Positions 47,774 through 60,404 of a DNA stretch of 64,000 nt are shown piece after piece; the stretch's first letter is position 1; the number at the start of each line of letters is the position of its first letter. The notes under the pieces were generated by a model. It saw only the letters and a program-made list of their open reading frames with translations, was not told where the DNA came from and made no database searches. The translations under genes were made by a program, and so were the position numbers. The stretch lies in NCBI GenBank assembly GCA_036345935.2, contig JADWOT020001581.1:1-64000 (forward strand), in the 5' to 3' direction. The stretch is from Taenia hydatigena (Eukaryota > Platyhelminthes > Cestoda > Cyclophyllidea > Taeniidae).

Positions 47774-50260
47774 CTTCATGTTAGATGTTCGCAAGGCCAA
47801 TGAAACAAGATGCTTGAATTGGGTTGGCGGTGCTCCATGCTATGCACTGCAAAATTATTCTTGTGACCGCCATTCTGGGACATATAGATGACAACCGATA
47901 GGGAATGGGAGGATCGCTGTCTACACTGTACTTGACACAAGGGTCTGGGCAATTGTTTTAATAAGAAATAAGCATCCATTGAATGTCAGAGTGGCATGAT
48001 CAAGCAAGTGAGCAACATGGAAGTGATTTGAATAACCAGTTCAATCGCGTGATCCTGGCGCCATCGACAGGGCACGTAAAATCTACCAAAATAATTTTAT
48101 AAGACTCACGTTGAGTAAATTAACTGACGACCTATTCATCTCACCCATTGCAACGTACCCCCAAAGAAAACAAGTCACACTTTACACCTATGACTTGCGC
48201 TTACAGTATCTACAAGTTAACAACCATTCTATGGACACCACACATTCTCTCTCTGCGTGCGTGCAGCACACAGTTCTGTTTGGTAAACATAAAGCACACT
48301 CACACGTTTAGCAGCTTGGTAACTCTTATGGCTTGTGTAAATGTGTTGGTGTAGCTCTTCGTTCACGTGGACGCGCAATTGTCAGACTATTCTAGGCATT
48401 TCCGAATGGTCTGTGATCGACAAAGAAAGGAAGCATTTCTACCGCCTACATTCTAAGGGCTGCTGTGCAAAGCTCGTGTAATCCCTAATGAACAACTATT
48501 TGTACCGGGCCAGATCCTAAGGCATATTTCATTCCTACGACAAAAGGTGCATCAAGGATTTCGAAAATGAATGAAACGACACTATGTATCATGTTCAGTG
48601 TCAACATGAGTTTCGCCCTAAAACGTTGACTAGACCATCACAGGGATCCGTTCTAAAACCACAAACTAGAGCGGGATGCCTCTCAAATAACTTGATGTGC
48701 GCATTACCCATTGGAAGTGCACTTTTCTAAGGGAAGGGGAGAGAAGTGCCGAGCCACATTTAATAAATAGCAACAACAATGGAAATCGCTCAAGACAAAA
48801 TTCACAATAAGGATCAAAGTCTAGATCCTCGACCTTTTGAGATCAATAAAGGAACCCAAGAATTAATACTCACAGCGACCTTACCGATCGGTACAGTAAA
48901 GCTGCAGATCTAGTCAGCCGCACAATAAAGGAGCGGCCCGGCTTCCAGTGCATCACTTCATGCAGCAGTGTGGTTTCAAGGTCACAGCGAGCCAATCCGC
49001 GTCTTCAGTGACATATTGCTTGGCCAGATTAGGCAACTCTCCTGTCGGTATTATTCTACCCCTATGGCTGCTCACACAAATGAGTTTTCTACCAGTGGGG
49101 TACTTTTCACAAAAATGTGTACAAGGTTGTAATGGTGGTTTACTGTTCCAAGACTTCGGCCAACTGAGCTGGTTGCTTGTTGGATTGGTGAGGGGACATG
49201 CTGCCTTAATGAAATGACATCCAGTGGGCATAGCACGCCAAGGTATCCTTCAAGACATTCCGCTTCAATGACATCGTTGCAATTTGAAATATCTTAGCAT
49301 GCAACCAGTTTTATTCGCTAGAAAATTTTGTAGGACTATCATTTTGCGAAGGCGCTCGGTTAGCCGCCAAATTGACACTGATATCAACTGTCCCATAATG
49401 TGTAACAGCTGAAATTAAAGTTGTGCGCTGTCAATATGCACTTAACATAATATCCACTTCCAGAAATGCCCGATTCGTCTAATGTGCGTTTCACATACGC
49501 AAACGATAATACTGACTTGAATTTCCTCGGATCAGAGAAACGAAACATTTCGTCCAGCCTAAGGTTGAAGTCTTCGCTGATGTCACAATAAGATATGAAG
49601 TTAAAGAAATCGAAATTATGCCTGAACATGACCTTGACATACCACATATCTACGTTGGTACCTTGTCAGTGCAGTTGTTCTCAAGATGAAACAACTATTA
49701 AAGCCAATGGTTGATAAGAGTCCGAGGAGCATATTGTATGGCTGTCCGCAAAGGAAGTTGAAACGTTGGATGAAGAAAGAAGTCTGTGGTTTGTCAAAAT
49801 GTGGCACAAGATCAGCCAGAGGAAGGCGGAAGCACTGATATTCAAAGGTTAGTGAATTTTCGTGTGAAGCCAAAGAGAGTGCTTCTCACAACCCAATGCA
49901 TTTGCTGATTACGCAGTAAATGCCATGAAATCGGAGTAAGACTTAGGCGATTTATAAGTTGCTACTGTGTACGAATCGTAGAATAGTGGTGATCGTCGCG
50001 AAATGCGGTCGACTAATCAAATGGGCTTCACACCAAGTAATATTGTGTACTGCATGGTGTCATAATGTGCAATGTCGATCCATGTTGGTGACACAATGGG
50101 ACTTGTTCAATCGCACGTCTGTCATTTGCCACTTTGGTTGAATGCAGCCTTTGCTCAACTTCAAATGTTGACATTTTATGATAAATGCTCTTCTCGAACA
50201 GGATCATGCATTTGTGCATTCCCCTCGAAATCCTGATAAGAAATCGCATTATAGCATAAC
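47774..50260. other. Upstream flank of copy C, partner of 29.13-31.42 kb
   Basis: Collinear with the region upstream of copy B. The counterpart of the signal-peptide exon (about 48.96-48.88 kb) no longer has a usable frame. No other gene is seen. The frames at 48948-49231 on both strands overlap the conserved but unassigned AKQY..DADWLAV stretch. Confidence 0.45.
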
Positions 50261-50720
50261 AGCCCAACACCACACAAACTCCCAACCAGGCGAACTTAAG
50301 AACTGCCTTCACACTGACATGTGTTTAGGTAAGGCGAATGTTATGTTAGTGGGAGAGTGAGTGTTTCCACCTAGCTCGCTAAGTTGGCAAAATTGCACAT
50401 TTGCTATTTGGCATCGAATTTTCCTCTTGACTAATCTTAGACTCCTTATCTCCACAAATGGCAATAAATTGTCTATTTCAGATGTGCACTCTGCTTCACT
50501 TTCCACAGAACAACAGAACGGAACAGTTTGCAAAGCAATGTGCAGAAATGAATCTCCATATTTTGTTCAAAGCATTGATTCACTTTAACAAAACGATAAT
50601 AGACTTGTGGCATTTGCTTTACCATACCATTACATCATGCGAAAGCAGAAGAGATGGGGTTGCCTGCTCCAGCACCATGGGCAATGTCGCGCTTTTGTCA
50701 ATCGTGAGTTTGTAGAGCAG
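50260..50720. repeat. Block X left-end fragment (X3)
   Basis: Matches the left part of X1 and X2 (caacaccacacaaactcc at 50268 and 15533; ttggcaaaatt then caca.atg near 50385). The rest of X is not found here, so unit II carries only a remnant before the FN3 gene. Confidence 0.5.
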
Positions 50721-51294
50721 CTACGCAACTGATGCCAACGAGAGGAAGGAGTGGGAGGCTGCAGGGACGATCAAACCTCCACAACGCCATGGAGAAAGCA
50801 CAAATCGTGGAGATCCAAGTCTCCGGCTGATTGAGACACATTCAGAAGAATGCAACTTAGCATAGCAACTTAGTGTATTGTGCGAAAATGTTGTGTAAAT
50901 ACCCACATAGAGGCCGATCAAAATGCCATTCCTAAAGTTATCAAACCTTCGCATTTTGAATCCGGAGCGTCTACTAAAATTTTAGCAGGCGTTTGTATTA
51001 TTTTATTAGCTAACCTTAGAATTAGCATCAAAACCTGTGTACTAGTTAAAGTGAATAGTAGGTCTCAGCAGTTTTAAGCCTTTTATATAATAATACATGG
51101 CTACGTTTAAGCACCTACCCCCGAAATCATGTTAAAAGAATGAAATTGGTACCATTTTATAAGAATAAATGAGGTTGCTGGAAACAGGAGCGAGGACACC
51201 CTTTGGGAAATTTTCTTGTGCCTTTTCTGCAGCGAAGTAGCATCCACACCTTCGAGCCTTATATTACAGGAAAGGAAAACTACCTCCGCTATTC

Positions 51295-51654
51295 TTGGGA
51301 AGTGGTGAACATCCAATTTATACCATCGCATTCAATCTAGAATGTCTGCCTCTTTTAGGAAATAATAAAGGACGATTACTGATTGCAATAGACTTTGACG
51401 TGGGTGTCAGCAATCACACCTCATGCTACTTTGATTGCTCACAAGGTGGGTGTGTAGGATTGGCGAATGAGCTCAAGTGCCCCACGAAGGCAAATTCAAA
51501 GATGCGATGCCTAAATAACCAGCCAACTATCAAGTTACAAGTGTCAGTGCATCAAGCTCCCAGCTTCAAAGCGACTCTGAGCTCTATGATGCTTGGAAAA
51601 GAAGACGAGTCGAGTTGCTCTTCAAAGATCCCCTTTATTCCTAAGGCGCATTGA
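51295..51654 (+). CDS. Possible cysteine-rich exon, unknown
   Basis: A 119-codon frame with GRLLIAIDFDVGVSNHTSC, CSQGGCVGLANELKCPTK and CLNNQPTIKLQVS. Five cysteines and a sequon (NHT) suggest an extracellular protein. No duplicate or splice partner was found, so it could be chance. Confidence 0.25.
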   Translation: MGSGEHPIYTIAFNLECLPLLGNNKGRLLIAIDFDVGVSNHTSCYFDCSQGGCVGLANELKCPTKANSKMRCLNNQPTIKLQVSVHQAPSFKATLSSMMLGKEDESSCSSKIPFIPKAH

Positions 51655-52815
51655 ATTGTCGCCAATTTTAATGCAAATTAGTCAGCATCAATTTACACCT
51701 TTGAAAACAGGGCGAAAAACCATACAAAGTCTAATAATAATGTTGACTACTAGCCTCCCTCACAGCCTCCATATCTTCACCTCAAAGGCAATGCTTCACA
51801 TTATGCATTGTTCTAAGTTGACTATTTTGCCGCATTGTATGGTTAAGTAAGTCTACGCAACTTTTAAACAACCGTATGGACAGTATGGATGAAGAAAGGG
51901 AAACACTGTTGGTGTTTTGGCACAGATCTTGCCTGAACACAACACAAATAAGCCAAAGCCTTGCATCGGATTCCTTCTCTTAAATCGCGAAAACTATGCC
52001 ATGTGGGTGCATAGCGGTCCCTTGCCAATCCTATCACCTGCAGACGTTTCAGTCATTACGCATTTGAGCCCAACCAAATGAAGTCATTCTGCACGCTCTG
52101 TCTGACTTAATCTGAATTGGTAGCTAGAGTGAAATAACTACCTAATGCCAACCTGTCGCCGTGCCTGCACTTCAACTTTTGTCAACGCATTTGTACCACC
52201 TATTCGAAGTGTGACAAAGGATGGTCGAATTCGAGTGTCGGCAAATTATTCCTTATAGTCAACAGTAGAAGCAGCGCATTTCATGTAAACGCCTTTAACT
52301 ACTCACCGGCAATTAGAACGAATTAATTAGGGATAATCTAGAAGCTGTAGATTCCTATGCTCTTAACATGTTTTTTTGTCTGCACCTGGCTACAACTTTC
52401 TAATTTATTAACCACTTCTCATTTATAAGAGACAATCATGCAGCCTGACATCGCAGCACTGCTCCACAACAAAACATAGTAAGCGAAGGCGGTGGATGAG
52501 GAGTAAGCGCAGATTATCCAATTTCATGCGGAATTAGCCTTTTGCGTTTCAGTGCTTCTCGGGGAAGTTAAAGGATACGCATTTATTTGCACGCGGAGTT
52601 TGCACACTTGAAACGGTTGATATGCATCATGACTACGAAGAAGTGCCAGGTGCTGCCAAAGGTCTGCATTTTGCGTTAAGAACTTTGAGATAAAATTACA
52701 TCTACATGATTGAGATCCACTTTTAACTTAGGTAAATGAAAGCATATGCGCTTGGACACTCATGCAAACCTCGACTTATGAATACGAAAGTGGGACGCTG
52801 ATGTAATGATGACCA

Positions 52816-54836
52816 TTAACTGAGTTGACAAAATTTACAATGAATCGACTTGATCACATGGCCGTGGGTGCATGGGTTGAATTCTTCCACAAACTCGGGT
52901 CCGCTGGATCTCTTACACGACCACACGGCAATCTCTCTGTAAAGGTTCCCATTCACACATTCATCGTGTGCCAGAATACACTGCGTTTCGTATTCATTAC
53001 GTGCTATTGCTAGACGTGCAGCATTGTATTCAGACCGACTTTTGAGAAGCCGCAGCATTATTAGAACTGGTAGTGAGCACTGGGACTCCTCTACATAAAA
53101 TAACATCACATCCGCCCCGTTTTATTCAATAGGCGTGTGCCACATTTGAGCCAGTGAATTTAAGTCAAAAACGACAAAAGTAAACCAGCCATTAACATAA
53201 TCTTGTATTTGTATTTCAGCTATCTACCACACCGAGAAGTCACTATGTTTTGAGACAGACAGAGATGAATGAGAAGTTGTGCATTTCCTGATTGTTACGG
53301 AGAAAAATGGGTAGGACGAGCTTAGGGGAAGGCGCATGCACATGAGGCACTGAGTGGTTTGTACCAACTCACGCGAGAGCTTAAGCGAAGCGAGGTCTTC
53401 TAGGGCAAGACGGCCTCACTTCTCCTAGGCGTAAAAAAACTTCTGATAAAGCTATAGTGTAACGGATCTTGCATTGACCAACTGTGAATTACGCGGTAGA
53501 GATAAATAATGGCTCACTTGTCACTGCTCACTTGTCACGGCTCACTCAGCGTGTTCTCTGGCACTTTAAACAAGGACCTGCTACCACGGAGAGGTGATGG
53601 TAACTTTCTACTTTGACATGGATTCCTACTGCATGATCAAGCACACACTGTTTTACCAGTGGACACTGCTCCAATTCACGCGATGCATTTAATAATACTG
53701 ATTGCATTTCTGGTTGATTGTACAGCTGTCTAACACGAGTTTTCAGTCTCATCTAGTTCCTTCCATGTTTTTACGCGAGCGTGCACGCAATGCATAAAAT
53801 TGTGGATAGATTATGGGGCATTTCAGCTGTAGAAGAGGGAAGGAAATAGTGCCACAAAGCTAACGCACCTGTAGCTAAGGTCCGAATGCGCGACGATAAT
53901 CTTGAATACCTTTCACATTCCGCTGGATCTTGTCCATCTGCTGGTTTCGTGCTGGTCATCACGAGACACCGGTAATCTGTATTGGGACGCAGATTTTTAA
54001 GCAAAATGTGGGTCGTCATGGTGTCCTCAGTAGTGACATTTACTGGGAGGCTGCCGGGAACAGCGCTGTAGCAAATGACACGGTAGGGATTGGGGACGCC
54101 ATTGAAGTGAGTGGGTTGAGACCACCCAACTTCGATTTCTGTCGACGATTTGGCCTCGCCTACAGGCTGCCGTATCGGTGAGGGTGCTGCAAGTGATGGA
54201 AAGCCGTTAGTGAGCGCAAAGGTTGAGCTCATTACCAAGATCCAGAGTAGTAGAATGGCAAATTAGCAGCAAGTGATTGACACGGCCTTCAATAGGAAGG
54301 ACCTCAACAAGCACCTTTGCTTCCCAAATCAAGCTATCTTGCTGACGCAAAAAAATAAATGACAGGGAATGAGGTCGATAAAAGACGAATGGAACTCACC
54401 AGCCGGCATCGTGCGAATGAAGGTTTGGTAATCAGCAAGCATGGATTTGCCACGATAAGCTCCCACGTCCACCACGTATAATTTATCGGATTCCAACCCA
54501 CCAAGAATGACTTGTGCAGTTTCCACGCTCACGGTCACCATCTCGGTGCGGTCCGAGCCAGCTTGCGGTTTTGCTCTTATTGCAATCAGGTTCACCTTGT
54601 GTTTAACCAACGTCTTAACATCCCAGGTTAACTTAATCGTGTTGTGGTCGAAGCGGCTAAAACTAAGCGTTGGCTCAAACCAGTCTCCTCCTGACACCGA
54701 GCCTCCTACAATGAAGCCATTGTACAGTGAGCGTGTCGCAAGCATTCCAAATCGCTTAGCCTAGGAATCGAGGCGCATACACTCCCACTGCCATAACAAT
54801 GGTAATTATGGTCAGCAAAACCTTAAAACAAAACAT
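52816..54836 (-). CDS. Secreted two-FN3-domain protein, copy F2 (EG95/45W-like antigen family?)
   Basis: Signal exon from 54836: MFCFKVLLTIITIVMAVGVY, seven bases after tttctttcag. FN3-1 at about 54690-54400: DWFEPTLSF, IKLTWDV, ILGGLESDKLYVVDV, ending TMPAG at a phase-1 donor GTGAGT. FN3-2 at 54186-53869: VGWSQPTHFNGVPNPYRV, ILLKNLRPNTDYRCLV, with phase 1 at both ends. The terminal exon at 53066-52816 starts in phase 1 after ctaccag and reads LAIARNEYETQCILAHDEC with six cysteines and a stop. Symmetric phase-1 FN3 exons after a signal peptide are the gene plan of taeniid host-protective oncosphere antigens, and FN3-1 has the matching strand pattern; identity with that family is inference. 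The join between the signal exon and FN3-1 is not solved: no phase-1 donor is visible, so the copy may be impaired. Confidence 0.6.
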
Positions 54837-55972
54837 AAGGATGCTGAAAGAAATTAAATTAATGATCCGATTCTACTGCTTATCAAGCGCCTGTTCACTT
54901 ATGCTCATCATATTCAAAATCCAGAATGCATCTTACCGCCAGCAATTGAGGATCCCTCAGCTAAAAGACAGGTTGCCAACAAAATTTGCAACAATTGGAA
55001 CACCATCTGCGTTGATGTGAATGGTCCTCATTCACTCAATACGGCGCATTTATAGGAGTGATCCACAACAATATTGACCTTGACCCACAAATCCACTTCA
55101 CCATGCATACGCTGAGCCAATGGCGCTATGGGTTGCAAGGGCGATTGCGCCTCCAACGTGCACACTTGTTAGCGTCGAGGTTCAACAGAAGGCAACTTGT
55201 GAAAATTGAAACGCAGGCTTGCGTCAAGAAACCCACTGTTGACATTCGCATCGATTTGACTTCAGCTATTGTTTGTGAGTAGTCCTTCGACATCGGTGTT
55301 GTCCTTTCTCAGTAATTTATGAAATTGTTATCACTGCGCACGAGTGTGACTGTGCTTGCAGTTCCATCACCGCGTCTAGCCAACCTTTCCTACCACCCAT
55401 TAGTGCAGAATGTTCGATCCGCCTATTTTGCTATGAAGAAAGCCCGCTTCGTCATGGTATCATCCAATCACATTTTTAGTTTACAATTCAATTTTGAAAG
55501 CAAAGAGGAAATGAATGTGGAGCGATGGCGTCATTGACTCCACCAAGAAGGTTGTCATATTGCTCTCTTATACATCTACGGTTCTTTAGAGGACCGGTCT
55601 CACGTGTTGCAGGATGACGCCTTGGATGTCAACTCACTTACATGGAATCTTACACTTCATCCCACCGCGCAAAAGATGTGACAATTTTTCATTCATTCGA
55701 AGGAACTAGGATGGCAAATCAGATTATTATTAGAAATCAAAAGCGAAATGGATTAAAATGCGCTTATTAAAAGCAAATAATCAGAGCATCAGCAAAGGTC
55801 TAGTAGTGAGTTTGTTGTGCTAGACGAAGACAGCAATCAGCTTCGCTATTCAATTATGGCACTTACTTTTCCTCGGAGAAGCATGAAACGACCGAGTTTA
55901 CGGGCAGTTTTAATGTGGCTAAATCATGCGCTCAAAGGAATGCAATCAGCATATAGGGTGTGTGGAGTACTG
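54837..55972. other. Flank of F2, duplicated to 55.21 kb then unit-II-specific
   Basis: 54.84-55.21 kb matches 3.64-4.02 kb. From 55.22 to 58.55 kb there is no counterpart in unit I. The frames at 55058-55282 and 55319-55537 are not conserved elsewhere and remain uncalled. Confidence 0.4.
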
Positions 55973-57870
55973 CTACACCTGAACGCTTTGCTCATGTCCA
56001 TGGTGGCATCGCTTGCTGGAAGGGATGCCATGCTGGACCATACTGATTGTAACGGGACAGACAAGTTGTGGCGTCGTTGTTATATCGTCTACTTTCTTCA
56101 ATTCTAAATTGAACGTTTGCAACAGGTAAACAGATTTGCAGGTGAGAATTAATTTTGCTTGCGCATAGCTCAAAAAAATGAGGCAATTTGAATTGAAGTG
56201 GACGAATGGTGCAAGGAGCTACAATCTTTCAGTTGATGAGTTGAATATGGAGACAGCTAGTACTCAACTATTGTAGCTCTGCTAGCAGTAATTGTTGACA
56301 GCCACGGCTCAGTCACCAGTAGTGTGGTGTCACCTGCTTCACCTCACCTGCACCAAGATGATTGAAATGCTAAGCAAACTCAGTGATTTGTGTCACACAC
56401 GCACCACATGATGCGCCAGGGCTTCATTGTTAGAAAATGAGAGGCATAGTTGTGCCAAGTTTTCCCTGTGTATTGTCAAATTACTTTTCACTTGTTTTGC
56501 TTTCGCTGGCAAAACAAATCGTTGCATCCCACTTTGCTACAGATATGCAAGACCATATATATGTAGTAGTCATTTGTCAATATCTGAAGGATTTTCTCTA
56601 GCCTACATTGGTTTGAGTCCTTTAGGAAAACCGCTGGACCTTCTTTCGTTGCTCTGACGATTTGTTTCCACTGAGCGCATTTGAACCCATTTCACATTTT
56701 TATTTTTAGCAATACTTCGGTTCGTCATTCTTGTTATTTTAAATAATTCGAAGACTAGCGCATTAATCAAGTGGTCGAATGAAGTTGCATACTTTATGTG
56801 ACTAAGTTTATGTGAGACTACACAATCATGATGCATAATTGAGAGTACTACTGCTTCTGCTATTTCGAACTCTTCTTCAAATAAATTTGCGACTCCCATC
56901 ATGCCGGTTTGCCGCTGATGGGACCTCAGCCAACCGTCAACCCTTCTCATATAATGCAGACTGTCTCTCGACTGTGGCTAAGCTGACATATCCTCCTCGT
57001 CCACCAAGAGCAACATATGCCACTCAGAGACAAAGTGAGACGGGACTTTTAGTTCCTCTTCCACTGTTCAGTTCGTTTCTGGTTGCTCCTCTTTTACTTA
57101 GCCATTAATCTAAGCGAATTGTAGCCATTTATGTTGCCATTGTGCTGATGCTTGTGACATTTTCTCATGTAACTGGCTCCGATTTTGTCAGAAAATCACT
57201 CTTCACATTTTCTTGTCCTCTTACCTAATTGCCGTGTAGCCTATTTGCAAGCAACTTTCGACATGGGCGCACAAATGCTTCACTGTTGCCAAAATCCATC
57301 TGGTCGAATGGGCTTTTCCTTTTGAAGTGAATATCTTTCCACCAACTGCAGCATGGCGTCGTTGTTACATCGCCCACTCTCTTCCAAACCAATGCTGTAG
57401 ACTTATGATAGGCGGGCAAATACGTAGGTGAGAATTAGTTTGCTTGCATGCAGTCCCAAGAAGTGAGGTAATTTAAGTTAAAAAAGCAAATGATATGGAG
57501 GAGCTACAGGCCCTCAGTTGATGAAGTGAAGGTGGAGACAGCTATCTCGCAGCCATTGTAGCTCTGCAAAAAGTAATTGTTGACGGCCACGGCTCAGTGA
57601 CTAGCAGTGTGGCGCCACCTGCTTCACCTCACCTGCACCACGGTGATTGAAATGCTGAACAAACTCTGTGAAATGCGTCACACGACCATCACATGACGCG
57701 CCTGAACTTCATTACCAAAGAATGAGAAGTATAGCTGTGTCAGGTTTTACCGTGCACAATGGCATATTGCCATCACTAATGGAGTGTTGAAGCCAAGATT
57801 CGTTAATTGATGCAGTGGATCAATCCTTCAAATGCGAACTTACATTTCGTTTCTTGTAACCACTCCATTT
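55960..57870. repeat. Tandem duplication of about 1.28 kb (Y2 and Y3 with G2 and G3)
   Basis: 55.96-56.47 kb and 57.23-57.79 kb are alike: each holds an inverted G exon, then gaggnaattt, gttgatgan.tga..nggagacagct and the Y sequence. The G3 frame (57419-57225, ALVWKRVGDVTTTP) keeps only the start of the exon, then diverges. Confidence 0.55.
55973..56113 (-). pseudogene. 'LDIPLA' family terminal exon, divergent copy G2
   Basis: Reads FNLELKKVDDITTTPQLV then TISMVQHGIPSSKR and EQSVQV with a stop. It aligns with the plus-strand exon at 59692 (FELKRIEDATTPPHLV, EQIIQV, stop), with both ending QV and a stop, but it lies on the opposite strand. Length is 46 codons against 47. The open frame in both copies argues for a formerly coding exon. 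Whether G2 is still used is unknown. Confidence 0.4.
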
Positions 57871-59190
57871 GGGTTTTGTCGAGGACAGCACACAGCAAAC
57901 AGCAAAAACCGGCAACTATTTGATACATGGGCACCGTTTGCCAGTAATAGCTCACGATCTCCTTCTAGTACGAATATGCTGCACGATTTTTCGTCGTCAA
58001 ACTTGATCACTGGGTGTCAAGAAAATAGCCGTGCATTAGTTTCCTTTCTCTCTTAAAATGCTCATTGCATGATGATGTCAGAAACCGCGGAGGCAGAGTA
58101 AGTGTTATCGTAGCAAGGTATCGGAAAAGATCTATATACTTGCTCATGATCCGCTATGTGTCTTCATCTAAGTGACGCCCATGGTTATCCTTGCAAGAGC
58201 TGTACGTATCACTTTCTATCAAGCAAATAGAAGAACCCCCTTCCTCTCCTGATAAAACAGTCGATTAATTCCATGTTATTTCGACCATTGTGAAGTTGAT
58301 CAGCAGACTGTGAACTGTCTAAAATGTCCCATACTATGAGGTTTGTGCAAATACTCATTGGCACTCACTGTGGTTAATCACCACCAAAATAAGCGCTTCT
58401 AACATCTTGCCAGAATTGCTCCCTTCTTCAGTTGCTTACTTTAACAGCACGCGCGGCGCGAACTTACCACTTTCCAGAGAACACAGTGCATAGGCAAAAT
58501 CACAAATTAGTAAGCCACTCACGCCCATTTCTACCCTCTACTATGCTTAATGATTTACTGTCAGCTATAAGGCTACATGCCGAACTTATTCAAACCACCA
58601 CATTCTCGCCAATAGCACTTGTGCCGATCTTCTCAAACAAGTTGGAATGGACCCGTGATCCAGTAAAAATTAATTAAAGCAGGGAGGATACGCAAGAGAA
58701 TGCTTCCTGCACTCTTGCAGCAAGAAAGGGTGATTTCACCTTTCCCCATCCCACATTGCCCGTGCTACTCCTCATAATCAGCCAAGCCATCATCACCCTG
58801 ACAGCAGGCTAGAGAGTCAGACAGTAAAGTGCCAGTAAGATTTGACTGTTTGGGAATGGAAGGGGCACGATCAAATAGAGAGAAAACAATTGAGGTATGT
58901 GTTATGTATCGGTTTCATTGAGAAAACAATAAGTCATGCATTGTAGTAGCGAGCACGCCACCAAATGACGACACCATCAGTTCATCATGGGTGGTCCTGG
59001 TTGTCTTCCTTCGTAACAGAACTGTATTTCGTTTTTATTGATGATGTGTTTTGCCATTCCAACCGTCCCAAAGCAATGCATGAAATAGCAGATGTGCCAA
59101 TAATTCTCAAAGAACTTTAGACACATTTGAATTTCGCCTAATCAAAATCTGTGAATGATACAGAATGATGATGAAGAAGTTTGGTGCACC
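57871..59190. other. Non-coding, right part duplicated
   Basis: 58.56-59.19 kb matches 4.02-4.65 kb (for example aattaattaaagcagg at 4124 and 58667). 57.87-58.56 kb shows no partner and no supported gene. Confidence 0.4.
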
Positions 59191-59691
59191 GTTTCTCAGT
59201 CGCATCTTAGCTTGCTGCATCAGTGACTGCGACGTCTTACATCATTCCTGGTGCAGAACTGAATGCACTACTTGCTGTATCCCGACTAGAGCTGATTCAT
59301 CATGGATACCTCACCCTCCTAAGACAGTCGATTTTTTGTTCAAGACAACGCTAAAAGGTGATTTCTGGTTTGCTTATTTGCTTTGTGTTCCATCTTTAGC
59401 TGCATCAACAAAGAAGACCTCACACGAACATTTAAATAGTTGCGACATGTTGCGTTTTCAATTACTGCAAACCTAGATTACTTTTATTGCCATCTTGACC
59501 CAAAGCTTAAGAGCATTTAGATGCTTTTTCCTATGTTCCGACTCTGGTCTTATCCGCAAGTACTTTGGGCATCCTCTCATCCCATCATTAACATAGACAT
59601 GAACTCAGAACAGGCAACTATTGACATCTCCTATACTCACACGCTTTACTTATCCCAAGTGACGCTCTGTGCAATTTTGACTAACTTTCAG

Positions 59692-59835
59692 CCCTTCATA
59701 TTTGAATTGAAGAGAATAGAGGATGCAACAACACCGCCACACCTTGTCCATCACACTGCAATCAATATGGATCAACTTGACATCCCTCTGGCAGGCGATA
59801 AACGCAGTGAACTTGAGCAAATCATTCAAGTCTAG
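59692..59835 (+). CDS. 'LDIPLA' family terminal exon, best copy (G1)
   Basis: After the acceptor ctaactttcag, 47 codons read PFIFELKRIEDATTPPHLV, HTAINMDQLDIPLAGDKR and SELEQIIQV to a TAG, in phase 0. The end is conserved at 4649-4744 and, on the opposite strand, at 56113-55973. The upstream frame at 59521-59690 (SSHPIINIDMNSEQATID) may be intron or exon. The family is not recognised. Upstream exons are not identified. Confidence 0.4.
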   Translation, partial: PFIFELKRIEDATTPPHLVHHTAINMDQLDIPLAGDKRSELEQIIQV

Positions 59836-60404
59836 CAGTGCTCCTCGTGGCAATGAAATGAAATCCCGTGCAAACTCCAATCACTAAGAGCAACTGGATC
59901 CATACACCCATTGGCCATTTGTTAGCAGTTGTGTGTGAATATGCTATCTGGCGTACTCAAAAATATTGTTAACTAGATTCTCCCGAGTACATGAAACAGT
60001 GAAATCTTGACTGTCCATGGACATCATCTTCTCATTACTCTAATTTGTGCTTTTTAATGGTGGATGTGCCCTTAGACGAGAAGTGGGTTGCATATACGAC
60101 CCTCGTGACAAAGCGAAGCTACTAAAACTAAAGAGCACACGAACCTGGAGCCTCTAGATCCTTCCCCATGCAATCTGCTCGTTTTAAAAGTGTAAAGGTA
60201 TTAATGCCCATCAAAAAACAGACCGCTTATCTGAAATGCGCTGCCTCCTTGTCGGATTATCATAAAGAATAATTTGCTCACATTCTCAGTAGGTCGCCAC
60301 TTCATCTCATTTTGGAGAAGTAGAGGTGGCGATAAGATAGCATCAAGCGGTCGATTCATCCCGAATATCAGTCAAATTTAAATCAGCAAGTTGTAGAGAC
60401 TGAC

